Of a stretch of 64,000 nucleotides of DNA, positions 30,749 through 42,255 are shown piece after piece. Made by a program: the position numbers and the translations under genes. The notes under the pieces are model-generated. The model saw only the letters and a list, made by a program, of their open reading frames with translations, was not told where the DNA came from and ran no database searches. Position 1 is the first letter of the stretch, and each line of letters begins with the position of its first letter. This DNA is from Fomitopsis serialis (taxonomy: Eukaryota > Basidiomycota > Agaricomycetes > Polyporales > Fomitopsidaceae): the NCBI RefSeq assembly GCF_022376445.1, contig NW_025954978.1, positions 1 through 64,000 of the forward strand, written 5' to 3'.

Positions 30749-31944
30749 TTACCGTTTGATAAAGCCGACGAGCTCCTTCTGCAGCTCACGCTGCCGCCGT
30801 GCCTTCTCCAGATCATCTATGCTGCGAAGGTCGAACACGATGTCTCGTGTTTTACCGAAATACACCTTCAGTAGTGGCGAGGTCAGTGGGCACGGGTACG
30901 TGAGACAGAATACGAGGACATGCCTCTTGAAGGAGGTTCCTCATCTTGATCTCCATCTCTTCGATCATCCGCCCTGTGTTCGAGATGTGCGACGACTGAT
31001 CTTGCAAAGGGTGGTCTTGTTCGCTCTGATGTACATAGTATATCAATGAGCTGGGGTACGCAAGGCCACGAGAACAACGCACCTGTCTCGTCATGCTCCC
31101 GCTCAGCACTACCTCGCCTTCCCTGTTCGCATCTCCCGGCCCGCTCTCCTTGCTCTTCTCATCTTTCCCGGCAGGAGCGGTCACTGCACGGTTCGTCATC
31201 TGCAGCATGATGGTGGAGGTGAGCTTGTAGTGCGCTTGTCGCCCGCGTTCGGCGGCCTCGAATACGTGGATGGAGTCCCATGAGCCGGAAGGCTCGCTTG
31301 GTGATGACGCGTTGAGTACTGCGAATTGAACGATCGTGAGGGGGCGCATTCAATTGCGAGGTATGGATATGTCAAACCTTTCTTCAGCAAGACGACACCC
31401 GCGAAACCGCCGTCGTCGAGATCCCAGAGGAAGACAGAGGATACACCGCCCTCATAGTACCTACATCGAAAGACTGCGATGAATCTCGGGGGTGCCCGCG
31501 ACAGAGCAACACGACACTCACATCTCGCGGTATGTATCGAACGCCTCGTTCGCGGTGATCTCCAACTTGCGCAGCTTTGGGGAGGGGACGGTCCCATCTT
31601 CCAGCGGAGGGTCGTACTCGTTCGACCACGGACTCCTGCACACTATCCATCAGACACTGCATCTTACTCGTGCACGCGGCGGGTGTACGTGCATCCTCTG
31701 TTCAGTGCCTGCACCGCGGAGACGACACGTACCGATAGCTCTCCCCGTCTCTGTTATAATCGCACGTGAGGTAGTCCCTGCCCGTCGCGCGATCCGTCAT
31801 CACCCTCAAGGGCTGGTCCACGCTGCCCAGGAGGTCGTCCGCATAGTCGGGGCACATCGCGACAAGCGAGGCAACGTTCTCCTCAACATGGGTCGGTGGA
31901 AGCCGCCGCATCAGGTCGAGCATCGAGTCTACGAGGTCGCCCAT
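30749..31944 (-). CDS. F-actin-capping protein subunit beta
   Basis: Beta subunit of the capping protein heterodimer, which caps the barbed ends of actin filaments. About 287 residues, the usual family length. Hallmarks in order: LDLMRRLPP near the start, [66 protein letters not shown], a SGSMTRQ stretch, [15 protein letters not shown] and [10 protein letters not shown]. Exon 1 is 31944 down to the GTACGT donor after SYR. The last intron, 30923-30866, uses a GC donor (GAG|GCATGT, acceptor GAAG); without it the frame breaks and YFGKTRDIV is lost. The insert between TNRAV and SGSMTRQ (about 30 residues, Lys/Glu/Gly-rich) is longer than in animals. Stop codon 30749-30751. Confidence 0.95.
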
Positions 31945-32253
31945 TGTGCGTCGACGGTTCCAGGAAGACGATCAAGCGATGTAAGAGGTAGCGTTGAAAG
32001 TGGGTGTTGCGGTGTAGCAGAGTGTGCAGTCCAACCGAGCCTACGCGCCCAATGCAACGCGATGAGATCGCGGTCACGTTTTGTCGTACGGACGCGCCCC
32101 AGGAAACTCAAACCTTGGTAATATGGTATTGACACCAAACGGACAATCGCGCGTATTCTTTCAACGTAGATACAAACATCTTATGCTATAGCTACAGCAT
32201 GACAGGTACTTTGGTCTGCATTTCGTTACACATAATGATAGTACAACCATCAT

Positions 32254-33478
32254 TCAGTAGCATCTTTGACGGTTGAGCTGGAGTCGGCCATTCTCCCGTC
32301 CTCCGGTGCGTCGCTGTTCTTTGCATGCGCGATCTCCATCACGTTGAATTTGTGCAAGCTGTAGTAATCCTTCACAACGCTCAGGCCGCAAATGCTCTAC
32401 TCGATCGGATGAGTTGATACGGAAATCGAGTATGTAGTGGCACTAACCTTGAAGACTTCTACCAAAATGAACGCCTCCGCGTTGTCTAAATTGACCTGGT
32501 GTCTCTCTGGGATACATTTTGCGAGCCCTTCAATGAGAGTGCTCCTTGACATCGTGTTATGGTTACGCATTCTGAGCTCAATCTTGTACTGCGACGTCTC
32601 TTGAGATCAGAAACGAGACAAGAACATGAATGAACGATACGACTCACGCGATATATTTTCTCCGGATCGTCTTCGAAGAATGGTACAACGATCCTCTTAC
32701 ACAGCGATTGCACCTCCGAAAGGTTGGCGACACAGGTTCCGGATACCGGTGTCAGTCGCTGCGTGTACCTAGACAACATGACAAAGGACGACGGTGTTCG
32801 GATACAAAATAATACGTACCGTGTCTGGGTGACACCAGCGTCCACCACATTCTGCACATGCTTGACAACCATTTGCACTGGATCTACTGGAGGCTTGCAC
32901 GATATGAAAACAACTGGTGGTCGTCACTCGTTGCACTCTGTCAGTACTAATATTCAGACTTACCACAGGGCGTATTCGTCTGACAATTAACTGCGACGAC
33001 TCTAAGTACCCAGCGGAAGGTCCATGACGAGGGACTCACCGAACCTTTGCTCTTTCCTAGGCCGTTTCATCGAAGCGACCTCCTTCGCAATCTGCTTTTC
33101 GAGCTCTTCTTCGTCATCGCCCCCGTTATCACTGTCGGTCTCCCCATTTCCGGCTTTTGCGCCCTCTTCCTGCCACAGCTCGGACGCAAGCTGAGACGCA
33201 TTAGCACGACGAACAGATGGCCTTGCCATCCACCACTCACAGAGTCAAACAGATCGTAAAGCTCTCCGACAGTCTGTTTCTCCCTCCCCTTGATGCAAGT
33301 GACCCAGACTCCTGGACCGTCTATCACCCGCTGCCCCCAGATCGGAGTGCCATCCTGGGCATAGATCGTTCTGTGTGAATAAGGGCTCATTGCAAGTAGC
33401 AGAGCGGCGCACCGAGCGATATCGTCTTCTGCCCCCATCCCGCGCTTCAGTTCTTCTCTTCCCTTCTCTGGATGCCAT
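32254..33478 (-). CDS. TAN1/THUMPD1 tRNA acetylation adaptor
   Basis: THUMP-domain protein that presents tRNA-Ser and tRNA-Leu to the Kre33/NAT10 acetyltransferase for N4-acetylcytidine at position 12. About 286 residues in eight exons. The start is the ATG at 33478 (MASREGKRRTEARDGG); exon 1 ends at 33413 with a GTGCGC donor, and exon 2 begins at 33354 with DGTPIWGQR. Family signatures follow: GPGVWVTCIKGREKQTVGEL, an acidic loop, VVFISCKPPVDPV, RYTQRLTPVSGTCVANL, YKIELRMRNH, VNLDNAEAFILVEVFK and YYSLHKFNVMEIA. One exon encoding NCQTNTPC is only 27 nt. The gene lies 309 bp upstream of the capping-protein gene on the same strand. Nothing is truncated. Confidence 0.93.
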
Positions 33479-34047
33479 GCAGACCGATATATGGAGAAAA
33501 CTTGAAGACCAGAAGAGAATGCTTGGAGGTCGATACAAGTCCGAGTCGATGCAACAGTCAGTAGACGCCTGTTTCTTTCAATCTTTGCGGCCCCAGTAAG
33601 TAGCCACAGGTCGCCCGGACCGTCGGGACCGATCAGCTTTGAGCGCTTGAGCGCTCGTCCCCTCCTGCCAGTGACCTCCTGCCATCTGCGCACAAAGACC
33701 ATCGACTCGAGCGCAGACCTCGACAACTCAATGATCCTCCGTAAACCTACTTGGGGATATGGCTAACCGCGGGGCTCAGCGACGACGCGGTTGAGGTACA
33801 ATTTGATCTCTGTCGCGACTGTCTTCAAGTTGCCCTCCGCTAAGCCTGGAGTCCAGATTTCACCAGTATCGCATCGCGATGCCCAGTTATGTGCTGTCAA
33901 ACTAAGTGGTGTTGACGAGTGCAAACCCTGATAGCCTAGAAGCCGTTGCATTGATTCCGCTCAGGTCGTTCGGCTCGGTGAGTTGCAGTCACTTGCATTG
34001 TCGAAGGCGCGTGGATGACATGATACAGGAACTTGCAAGCATATAGC
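33479..34047. other. No gene seen
   Basis: Intergenic space between the divergent starts of TAN1 and the F-box pseudogene; no feature was recognised. Confidence 0.5.
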
Positions 34048-34770
34048 ATGGCCCCACCGGAACTACCCCTCGAATTGCAGCAGCATATTCTGGATGAGTT
34101 CAGCTGTCTCATTCCCAGTGATCGCGAGACTTTGAAGTCTTGCAACCTGGTCTGTCGTGCATGGAGCTGGAACGCGCGATCGCGTTTCTGGACAGTTATC
34201 GAGTCGAACAACACTCGCGACTGTTGTCATCTCCTGTCCGTCCTAGAGGAGTCGGCGCGGGTAACTTTGTCGGAGCGCTTCAGCTGCCCAAGATGGAGCA
34301 TACCCGCGAGCATGCGTTGCGAGCTACTGCGTCGCCTCACACCTCACATGTCGATGGTCAAGTGTCTCCATGTGAAGGCTTCAACATCAGCTCCCTGCTT
34401 CACCACTTGCACTCCATGTACGAGACCTCCAACATGCAGCACGCTATATCCTCCATTTTCAGCTTCCGCCGTCTGTTAATGCGATTCCTTAGACCTTGCC
34501 AGCATGGACTATCTCCCGCAATTCAATGGAGCCTTTCCGTCGGTCTTGAGCTTGAGCATCCACTTGCTCTTCGTGACTAGCCAAGGCTTAGGACGATGTT
34601 CAATGTAGCCTCTATCAAGGACTTCCTCGCACATCGTAGAGAGGGGACTATCCGTATACAAGAGCTCGATTTGACGAACTGCCTCATACCGATAGGACTA
34701 ATGTCGGGGCTGCTGGACACATTGGCAGCCCCCCCATTCGAGTTGCAGCTGTCTTCAAAAATTAGCTAAG
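34048..34770 (+). pseudogene. F-box gene remnant related to copies A and B
   Basis: It begins MAPPELPLELQQHILDEF and LKSCNLVCRAW, closely matching the F-box start of the paralogues, so it belongs to the same family. The frame is lost at about 34375-34385: the segment FNISSLLHHLHSMYETSNMQ, equivalent to FNITALMDYLHSDDEAFNMQ in copy B, lies in another frame. A further piece at about 34610-34760 (SIKDFLAHRREG, then LAAPPFELQL) matches the middle of the paralogues. The leucine-rich C-terminal third is missing. This is a third, decayed family member 20 kb from the intact pair. Confidence 0.85.
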
Positions 34771-35463
34771 GAGAATAACGTCGAGTTGGGCGCAACTATC
34801 GATTACGTGAGTTGAAGACGTTACGAGCCGGTGGCCCAGTGTGAACCTGTATATTTCCGTGTGAGTCCCAAAACACGCCATTTTATCTTCGATGCATACC
34901 TTTCTGACAATCAAGAGACGGTGAACAGGCAACTGCGACCAGTCGTACTTATTTGCCTCCGAGTCCTGGAATGTTCGGAAGGCGCGTCCTGCCAGTAGGG
35001 TATTCTGATGGCCGTGCGTGTGTAGTCTCTTGTATTTGCTGGCCCGTAGTAATTTATGAAGACGGCGAGATACCAAGTACTGACCCTGCAAAGTGAATGT
35101 CGTTTTGATGTCGTCGGTCAGTTCGCACTGGCAAAATGTGCCTAGATCTGAGATTGAACGTTGTTGGCAATCGGCGATCGTGGCTGGGGCATGATGGCGG
35201 TGAGTGGCGGGAGTGACAACCGTGTGTGTCGGTCCAAGTCGGTCAATCGTTCGATTCCCGCCCGCGCGACTGCGACCTATCCACACCTGCCTGCTGCTCC
35301 TCCATGCCGTCCCTGCAGCCTCGCCCCTCTACTCAGCCCCGCTACTAAGCCCAGACTTTGTCCCCTCGTCGTCAGCACGGTGCACGGCGAACTGGGAACA
35401 TTCGCACCCGCGTAGCTACGTTGACGGCAACCACCCCCATACCACCCTCCTGCTCTGGCCTAG
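34771..35463. other. No gene seen
   Basis: No supported gene. The right end should contain the promoter of the gene starting at 35464. Confidence 0.5.
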
Positions 35464-37520
35464 ATGGTACCCGCCGTCGCAGAAGATGTGTTTGACACGG
35501 AGCTGCCTGCGTGGAAGAAACGGGCTGCAAAGATAAGGCCCCATGGTCTGTCTGCCTCGCCTTATAGCAGACTGCCTGGCGGGCTGGCTGTGGTACGTAT
35601 CTTCCCATCTCAACTGGTACCACTCCCGCTCATACGATCTACACAGAAGAAGATGAGCAATGCAGAGTTTGAACGACGCTACCCATCTGCCCCGCCGCCT
35701 CTGTGAGTGCTCGCAATGGATCGGACACGGTCTGTTGATCAAACTATGTTCCCGTGTAGCACGCCAGATCTCACCGCCAGCCAGAGCCTCTCTTCATCTA
35801 CGCCACGTTCTCTCTCCACGAGCTTGCCGCGATCCTCCTCATTGACGCTCGAACCTGCTGAACCTGCTCCTCGTGACCTCTCACCACGTTCTCGCCGACA
35901 GCTGCGCTACCACCGTGCGCAGGCTGCCGTGTCTTCGTCTCTGCAGCACAGCCTCGCCGAGCCTGCACCGGTCGATCAGCAAATCCGCGCTCTCGAGCGC
36001 GCAACGGCCATGCTGGGCACGCAGGCGCGAGAGGCCAAGGAGCAGGCTGCGAGGCTGCGCGAGTGCCTCGCAGACCGCGCGAATAGGGATCCCACGGAGT
36101 TTGAGACGATGTTGCGCGAGCGGTGGCTGGCGGCCAAGCGGGAGGCAGAGATGAACGACGCGGTGCGTGTGCTCGAGGCATCGCTCGCGACTCTGCGGGA
36201 GACCGGCCACGCGCGCGCACGCCTCGAGGAGGGAGACGGAGGAGGCCCGCGGGTGTCGCCGCGGAAGCAGGCTCAGGCGCATGCGAACCTCGCACTATTC
36301 TTGGAACGGGCGGGCACGCGGGTCCCGCTGGCCTCGCGGCTCGCGCCCGGCCAGCACGTTGTCGCCGCCGCCCAGCGCCGCAAGACCATGTCGCGCGTCC
36401 ACTCCCTCCGCCTCCGTCACTCCGCGTGTGTCCTCGCCTTCCAACTAGGCATGCCTCACCCGGCCTCCCCGTCCGCCCGCCCCCTCAGCCCCGCCGGCTC
36501 CCACTCATCCAGGTCTGCGTCTGCCTCCCCGTCGCGGTCGCCCCGGACGCCGCTTCCGTCCGACACGCCGTCCAGAAGCCCCCTCGCGAGCCCGCGCTCG
36601 CCCAAGACACCACCGAAGCACACCTCGCGGCTCCTACCCCTCCCCCCTCCGCCTCCGACTCACCCTCGAGTCCGTGGGCAGGCGGCTTCGCAGACATCCT
36701 CCTCCCCGGCTCGCCCCGCTCGCGCGCGGACATCCTCTCCCAGGCCGAGGCCGACGACCCCGGCGTGCCCGCCTACGCAGTCGACCTCCTCGACGCGCTC
36801 GTCGCCAGCGAGCTGGACGTCTCCCTCCGCACACCGGCCTTCGCCCACGGGCCGCCCCCGCGCACCCCGCCGCGCGCGCGCCACGAGAGCGAGTCGTTCG
36901 GGACCGCCGCCGCGCGGATCCTCGCAGACACCTCCCTCCCGCCCTCGCCGCGCGCGGGGTCCCCCGCGCCCTCGCGGTCGCCGGCACGCGACAGGAGCAC
37001 GTCGGCGACCTCGATGCCCGCGTGGATCAACGTGGCGATCCCCCGCCCGCGCGCGAGCGCGTCCAAGGCGGGCGCGGGCCCGTCGAACGCGCAGAGGATC
37101 CGGAGGAGCCTGCACCTCGGCGGGCTCGGCGCGTCCAAGTCGAACCCGAACATGAAGGCGGCCGCCGCGGCGCACGCGCACGCGCACAGCAGGCTCGGCT
37201 CGGGCTCGCCCCTCCGGAGCGCGCTCGCGCAGACGTCCAGCTCGCTGTCGTCCGTCCCGGAGAGCCTGGCGTCGAGCACGTCGGACGACGAAGACGGCAA
37301 TGGCAACGGCGACGGGGAGGCGGAGGCGGAGAGGAGGGGGCGGGGGAGGAGAAAGGCGGGCCGCGCGGAGGACGCGAGGATGGCGGAGATGGGCGCGGAC
37401 CTGGACGAGAGCAGGTCGTTCTCTGTTGTGTCGTTCAGTGTGAAGGGCGAGGAGCCGCAGGGCGTGGGTGGGCTCGTGGCTAGAGTGCGCAACCGGCTGA
37501 GTGGGTTGGGCAGGCGGTGA
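35464..37520 (+). CDS. Hypothetical low-complexity protein, GC-rich
   Basis: Not recognised. The first exons are clear: 35464-35592 (MVPAVAEDVFDTELPAWKKR), 35647-35702 (KKMSNAEFERRYPSAPPPL) and from 35760 on. The first intron is 54 nt, in frame and stop-free, so retention would keep the frame open. Exon 3 encodes a coiled-coil stretch (about 35970-36200, QIRALERATAMLG onward), then Ser/Pro repeats. The C-terminal part (about 36690-37520, with AYAVDLLDALVASELDV and FSVVSFSVKGEE) reads in a different frame, so a further intron or an indel must lie between about 36400 and 36690; I could not place it. Third codon positions are almost all G or C, far above the neighbours. No domain or function can be assigned. 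Confidence 0.6.
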
Positions 37521-38138
37521 GGGATGCCAGTTGTGGATGTAGTTTGGGGAAGCGGAAGTGGAAGTGGACTGCTGCTTGGATCATTGTAGGTTTGCTCGTT
37601 TGTTGCTCTCGCTGCATGATGTATGTATTGGGACTTTGCTTGCGAAACCTCACATGCTACTACGACTACTCTCTTGCTTCATTTGACGGGCTATGCTGTA
37701 TTCTCGTTGAGTACGACATTGACAACCAACACTAGGCAGCTGAGCCTACGTCCTGCATTCCAGTCAACTCACACTCTGAGTACATACGTAATGCAGCTGA
37801 GTCTTTGTGTACAACGTGAAGGAGCAGGCAAGTTCCTATCAGTTTTGATATCACTGAAATCTCTAAATAAATGTAGTAGATATGGAGGTGTGGTACGGCC
37901 CGTACAATTGTATGTTATCCTGGAAGCATGCCTTGCTATCCTCGCACAGCTACACCCCACGAATCATCCGCCTCACAATGTGCTTCCACCTATACGTCTT
38001 CGCACCCAGGTAAATAGGGTCCTTGCTCGAGATGACGCAGGTATGCATCTCGTCGACTGAATCCTGTACCACTAGTATCTCCGAGTCAACGGTCGTAGGA
38101 CGCAAATACAGGTGGCGTTGGACGCCATCGGCAGGCTG
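37521..38138. other. 3' flanks of convergent genes
   Basis: AT-richer than its left neighbour. No gene recognised; it should contain the 3' UTRs of the two converging genes. Confidence 0.5.
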
Positions 38139-38651
38139 CTACGAATCGAGAGGAATTCCAACGCAGCAGACAACGTCTTCCGTGTCCCCTGAGGCATGAG
38201 TCTGGACTCGGTGACCCTCGAGGTCAGCGTCGGTGATCGGCTTTCCGCAATAAGGACATGGGGTTGTGGGAGCACCAGCGTCGCTCAGGATACTATCGAT
38301 AGCATCCCGGGATAGTCGATACTGAACGTTTCGCGCCCTTGATGACGTCAGTATCACCGACGGAGGGTCGCCGACGTCGACGTGGAGGGATACTCGTACA
38401 GCAAGAAGCCCGTGTCCTGCGGCTTGCGGGAGTAGGGGCTGGAACGAGGGCTGCGCCGTCGGCGAGGATGGCGCAGGAGACTCCTCCCGGATGAGCCAGA
38501 GGGTTGTGCGTCTTGCAAGATCCGCAAGCAGGACGGAACCACCTTGGTTCGGAGGGATGCCGAGATCTGAGGGAAGGGGTATGGGTCCAGCCGTCATCGT
38601 AGGTGGCGCCGGGCGCGAAACGGATGGTGACGGTGTCGACGTCGGTCCCAT
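38139..38651 (-). CDS. Hypothetical protein with one C-terminal C2H2-like finger
   Basis: An open frame of 170 codons. The N-terminal half is Pro/Ser-rich, the middle contains an apparent folded stretch (LLAVRVSLHVDVGDPPSVIL, then YRLSRDAIDSILSDAG), and near the end CPYCGKPITDADLEGHRVQTH gives a C-x2-C and H-x4-H pair in the spacing of a single C2H2 finger. Further exons may lie upstream: 38826-39119 on the same strand is open from MRNLKLLVAQWGPLS and followed by a GTATGT donor, but I could not join it in phase. Function unknown. Confidence 0.45.
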   Translation of the reverse strand: MGPTSTPSPSVSRPAPPTMTAGPIPLPSDLGIPPNQGGSVLLADLARRTTLWLIREESPAPSSPTAQPSFQPLLPQAAGHGLLAVRVSLHVDVGDPPSVILTSSRARNVQYRLSRDAIDSILSDAGAPTTPCPYCGKPITDADLEGHRVQTHASGDTEDVVCCVGIPLDS

Positions 38652-39475
38652 GAGGTAGGCATGAGGTCAAGGGATTGAGCCTGACCAAAATTGAGCCTGA
38701 CCAAATCCCTCGTCCAACGCTTCTGGAATGCAGGGTGCGCGGTACCACGGTAAGCCATAGCCATACCATGACGAGCGATTGGGCTTCGCCGTCGTCTGTC
38801 GTGCTCCGTACTTCCCCACCACGGCCTATCTTGTCGGGTGCATCAGGTTGCGTAGCAGACAGTGGCCGCTCGTTGGAATGTTGATGGAACCTGGACTCCC
38901 CGCGGAGGTCCCTACACCAGTATGACGAACCCTTGGCCGGGGACACCTGCAGAGGAGGTCAGCGGGACGCGACAAGCGGCGAGGTGAGAACATACATGGC
39001 CATGAGAGTCCGCCGAACAGCAATCCGGCGTGGGATGACGATTGAATCAGGAAGCGCGATGCTTGGAGATGGCTCGAGAGCGGGCCCCACTGGGCTACGA
39101 GAAGTTTCAAGTTTCGCATGAGGAGTGGATGCGATGGCGAAGTGAGAGAGTGGAATGAGTTTGTCGGCCCTGCAGTAGGGCCTTAAATACCAGTAAGGAC
39201 AGGGGTTTCACGAGCTTGTGAACTCTGGTGCCAAAGCGTCGGGTGGCGCTAAGGGTGGCCACCGCAAGGCCATAGCAACAACACACAAAGCGCGGCGCCG
39301 AAAGAGATAAAGTGTGTGGCCAAAGCGCGGCGCAATCGCCACACAGGGGCTCTGCTCTCTATCTCATTTTGGTTAAGCGTCGACGTAGCTGGGCCTGACA
39401 TTGTCATGTCAATAGAAAGCAGAGACCACACTTGACCCACGTACTGACTACGGGTGGCCACCCTCGCGACGTCGA
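38652..39475. other. Possible 5' exons of the C2H2-like gene; short tandem repeat
   Basis: It contains an imperfect tandem duplication of TTGAGCCTGACCAAA at about 38678-38706 and a possible minus-strand first exon at about 39010-39119, with a TTTAAGG TATA-like sequence upstream near 39180-39187. No complete gene can be built. Confidence 0.35.
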
Positions 39476-40865
39476 TCATTTGCCCAAGTTCAGCAGCGCC
39501 TCGTGCACAGCGGTACCCTCCTCTTCGGACAACAGAATCACGGAACGAGCGGAGAAGCGCGGAATGACCCGATACCACATAAAGCGAGGTTCGTGCCAGC
39601 TCGGCGGAACGTACGCAGTGTCGGCGGCGGGTGCGCGATTGAGCCCGATGTGTTCAAGATGAGGCGAGCGATTCGCTAATTTGAATGCGCGCCGATGCGC
39701 CCATTCGGTGAACCCATCGTCTTTAAAGGTTGCCGGGAGAGTGATGGTTATGGCCACGAGGTATTTCGTGGTTTGATCGTCCACGCAGCGCTCCTGATAG
39801 CAGCAAAATAAGAGGCGTGAGGAGGCAAGAAGAAACATATACGCAATGGCTTACGATGTCATCCTCGATCTGCATTGCATCTCGCCCATCGCAGAAAGTC
39901 AGTTGCAGAAATTTCACTGTCTCGTTCTCCGAGTTCCAATATAATGGTATCGAGACAGATCCTAAGATGACGGGTCGGTATGCGTGGATCGTGTTCTCAG
40001 CCATGTACCCCATTTCGGGACTACGTAGGGTCAAGCGCCGTACATGACCTTGAAGGGGCAGCGGTATGTCCGTCGAGAGGAAATCCAACTTTGGAGGGGT
40101 AGTGACGGTTTGACGATTAAAAATTGCCAGTTTGGGGCCTACCCGAAGTGTGTGGATGCCGGGGAAAGCGCGAAATATAACGCCAACGTGCGAGATGATC
40201 CCATGCGATATCGCGAGTTCTTGCAATTTCGGCCAACTCGGTCCCGTCGCTGCTAAGAGAGGGTCCGTGTGGTACCCTATCGAAAGGGAAACAAGCGACT
40301 CGGAGAACTTGTTAAGTGTCGCGGTCAGCTCCTCTCGAGGAAAGCTCTGAGAGTCATCGAAGCGACAGGTCAACACCTTAGGGCGGCTCACCGCTCGGGA
40401 CAGAACCGTAAGTGTCGCCCCGTTTGCAGCCAAGAGGTGTATCGTCTCGAGCGCAGCGGAAGCCGCGATTGCTTCAGCTAGGTCGGGAATGTCCTCCAAC
40501 AGGTAGCCTATCGATCCGAAGGACAGAGTTCGCAATTGGTGGGACCTTCTGATGACTTGGGCGAGCATGGAAGGCCCTTCCGTGTAGTCGGCACAGGACA
40601 GCGACCGTTCCCCATCAAATGGCCAGGATTTGATACAAAGGGATGCCAAGAGCCCGGGACGAGAGGGTTCGTTGAGCATGTACTCGCAAAAGCGGCGAAT
40701 CGACTCGGGGCTCCATCGACTGGTGATAGTCACCTCTCTGACGAAATATCGTAGCGCGATGTTATGGACAGCGTGGCAAGTATGCGCTAGACGCAACATG
40801 TCTCGCCGCTCTGTGTATTGTAGCAATGTGTTGATGATATCATAATATAAGTCCATGAACCTCAT
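39476..40865 (-). CDS. Divergent F-box-like protein
   Basis: Predicted 442 residues in two exons, 40865-39855 and 39793-39476, joined by an intron of about 61 nt with a GTAAGC donor; phase 0 is preserved. The N-terminus (MDLYYDIINTLLQYTERRDML, then LAHTCHAVHNIALRYFVREV) has the pattern of the F-box-like N-termini common in basidiomycete F-box/LRR proteins, and the body is leucine-rich with short repeats. It is not closely similar to the other F-box copies here. A second Met nine bases in (40856) is an equally good start. A role as ubiquitin-ligase adaptor is inference from the family. Confidence 0.65.
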
Positions 40866-41429
40866 CTTGGTTCGCGGCCTGGGCAAATCTGGACGGTGGT
40901 AGATGCGCCAGCACTGCCACGTCAATGTCAGTAGTACGCTAGTCGCCTAGGAATCGCTCTCGTGACGTACCTCCTCGGACAACGGATTTCTGCTGTAAAT
41001 GCTGTAGAGTCAGTGTGAAAGCATTACGTGCCACCAGTGGGTGGTAGGAGGTCACAGCGATTCGGAGGTTCGCTGGCGACCGTCACCGTATGTAAAACAC
41101 GTTGTATTCGGGCGTCTATGGATCGAGATTATGTTTCTCGCAAACACCACGCAAAAGGGAACATCTGCACACCCTTCGGCGACTGGGTCCGACGAGCAAG
41201 GTCGGGTTGCTAGGTACATCCGAAGATCATTAAATGTACATCCCATCTCATCATCAAACTGAATACGGCCCGAGGTACGTCGTACTACACACAAGTACAC
41301 AGGTAGTAGTGGCACACCCCCAGGCCGGTTAGCGAACACTGAAAGCACATACATGACGACAACTTGCTCTGAGTACTGAGTACATGGGGACGTGATTGAT
41401 TCACGGAGAGCATAATCAGCAACTACGCA
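40866..41429. other. No gene seen
   Basis: Between the divergent F-box-like gene and the 3' end of the secreted repeat protein. No supported feature. Confidence 0.5.
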
Positions 41430-42051
41430 TCAATCCAGGTCATCGATTTTCATCCTAGCCAACAGATCCGCGAAGGTTTCCAAATCGGCGCGCTTGTGCT
41501 TCCTATGATTCAAGCTCTTCTCCACCGGCTCTGGAGTGTTTGGCGGCGGCGGAGGAGGCGGCGGAGGTGAAGGGGTGCGATTTCTCGCAGGAGAGCGAGC
41601 CTGCAAGTAGTCAACGATGTCATAGAGATCGCGCTTGTGCTTCCTATGATTCAAATTCGTCACCACCGGCTCTGGGGTGTTTGGCGGAGGAGGAGGCGGC
41701 GGAGGAGGCGAAGGGGTACGATGCCGCGCAGGAGAGCGAGCCTGCAAGTATTCAATGACGTCGTATAGATCGCGCTTGTGTTTCCTATGGTTCTTCTCCT
41801 CCGGTTCCGGGGTGTTTGGCGGCGGAGGGGGAGGCGGCGGGGGCGAAGGGGTGCGGTTCCGCGCAGGAGAGCGAGCCTGAACGGCACGGGCATCAAGCGA
41901 CCCGTCATAGAATCCACGAGTATTCCTGAGGATGGGTCAGGATTGTCAATGGGATGTTACGGGCACGGACGTACAAATCAATGGGAAGAGCAATAGCCGG
42001 GACGATAGCACCTGCAACGAGTGCCGCCGTCGCAACGATGGAATAACGCAT
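41430..42051 (-). CDS. Secreted repeat protein with Lys-Arg-punctuated units
   Basis: Predicted 190 residues in two exons, 42051-41975 and 41925-41430 (GTACGT donor, phase closes). The start MRYSIVATA is followed by a clear signal peptide ending near AIALPID. The mature part has three repeats, each with QARSPAR(N/H)RTPS, then a run of about nine prolines, NTPEP and HRKHKR. The Lys-Arg pairs lie exactly 141 bp (47 residues) apart, at 41772, 41631 and 41490. After the first two comes DLYD(V/I)(I/V)(E/D)YL; after the third comes the terminal ADLETFADLLARMKIDDLD. This is the layout of fungal Kex2-processed repeat proteins, some of which give pheromone-like or cyclic peptides, others surface proteins. 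No modifying-enzyme gene (UstY or tyrosinase type) was seen nearby. A wall-type proline-rich protein is the alternative. Confidence 0.75.
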
Positions 42052-42056
42052 GTTGG

Positions 42057-42183
42057 CTGATGTTTGAAGTCGTCAGGTGGCGTACAGGGAATGAGTGTTG
42101 GGCGTGAACACAAAAAGCGCGACTGGTAGCAGCGAGAATCATTAACAACTGCGTAGTAGCATCACAATATAATGGTCACTTAC
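42057..42183 (-). other. 5'-UTR intron of the secreted repeat protein
   Basis: GTAAGT donor at 42183 and CATCAG acceptor at 42057, ending 5 bases before the start codon. At 127 nt it is about twice the usual intron length here. Its position between the TATA box and the ATG supports a 5'-UTR intron. Confidence 0.6.
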
Positions 42184-42255
42184 CTGCCAGAGTCTGCACT
42201 TGAGTTGAGCTCGAAGAGGAAGAGGAGCTGAAGACAACCAGCGATGAGAGCTCTC

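Noticed and set aside
35185..35275. Possible tRNA around GTTCGATTCCC
   Set aside because: B-box-like word is present but no acceptor or anticodon stems can be formed around it.
36660..37492. Minus-strand open frames opposite the GC-rich gene
   Set aside because: Arg/Ala-rich shadows explained by G/C at third positions of the sense gene.
41540..41996. Plus-strand Gly-rich open frames
   Set aside because: Antisense of the polyproline codons of the secreted repeat protein.
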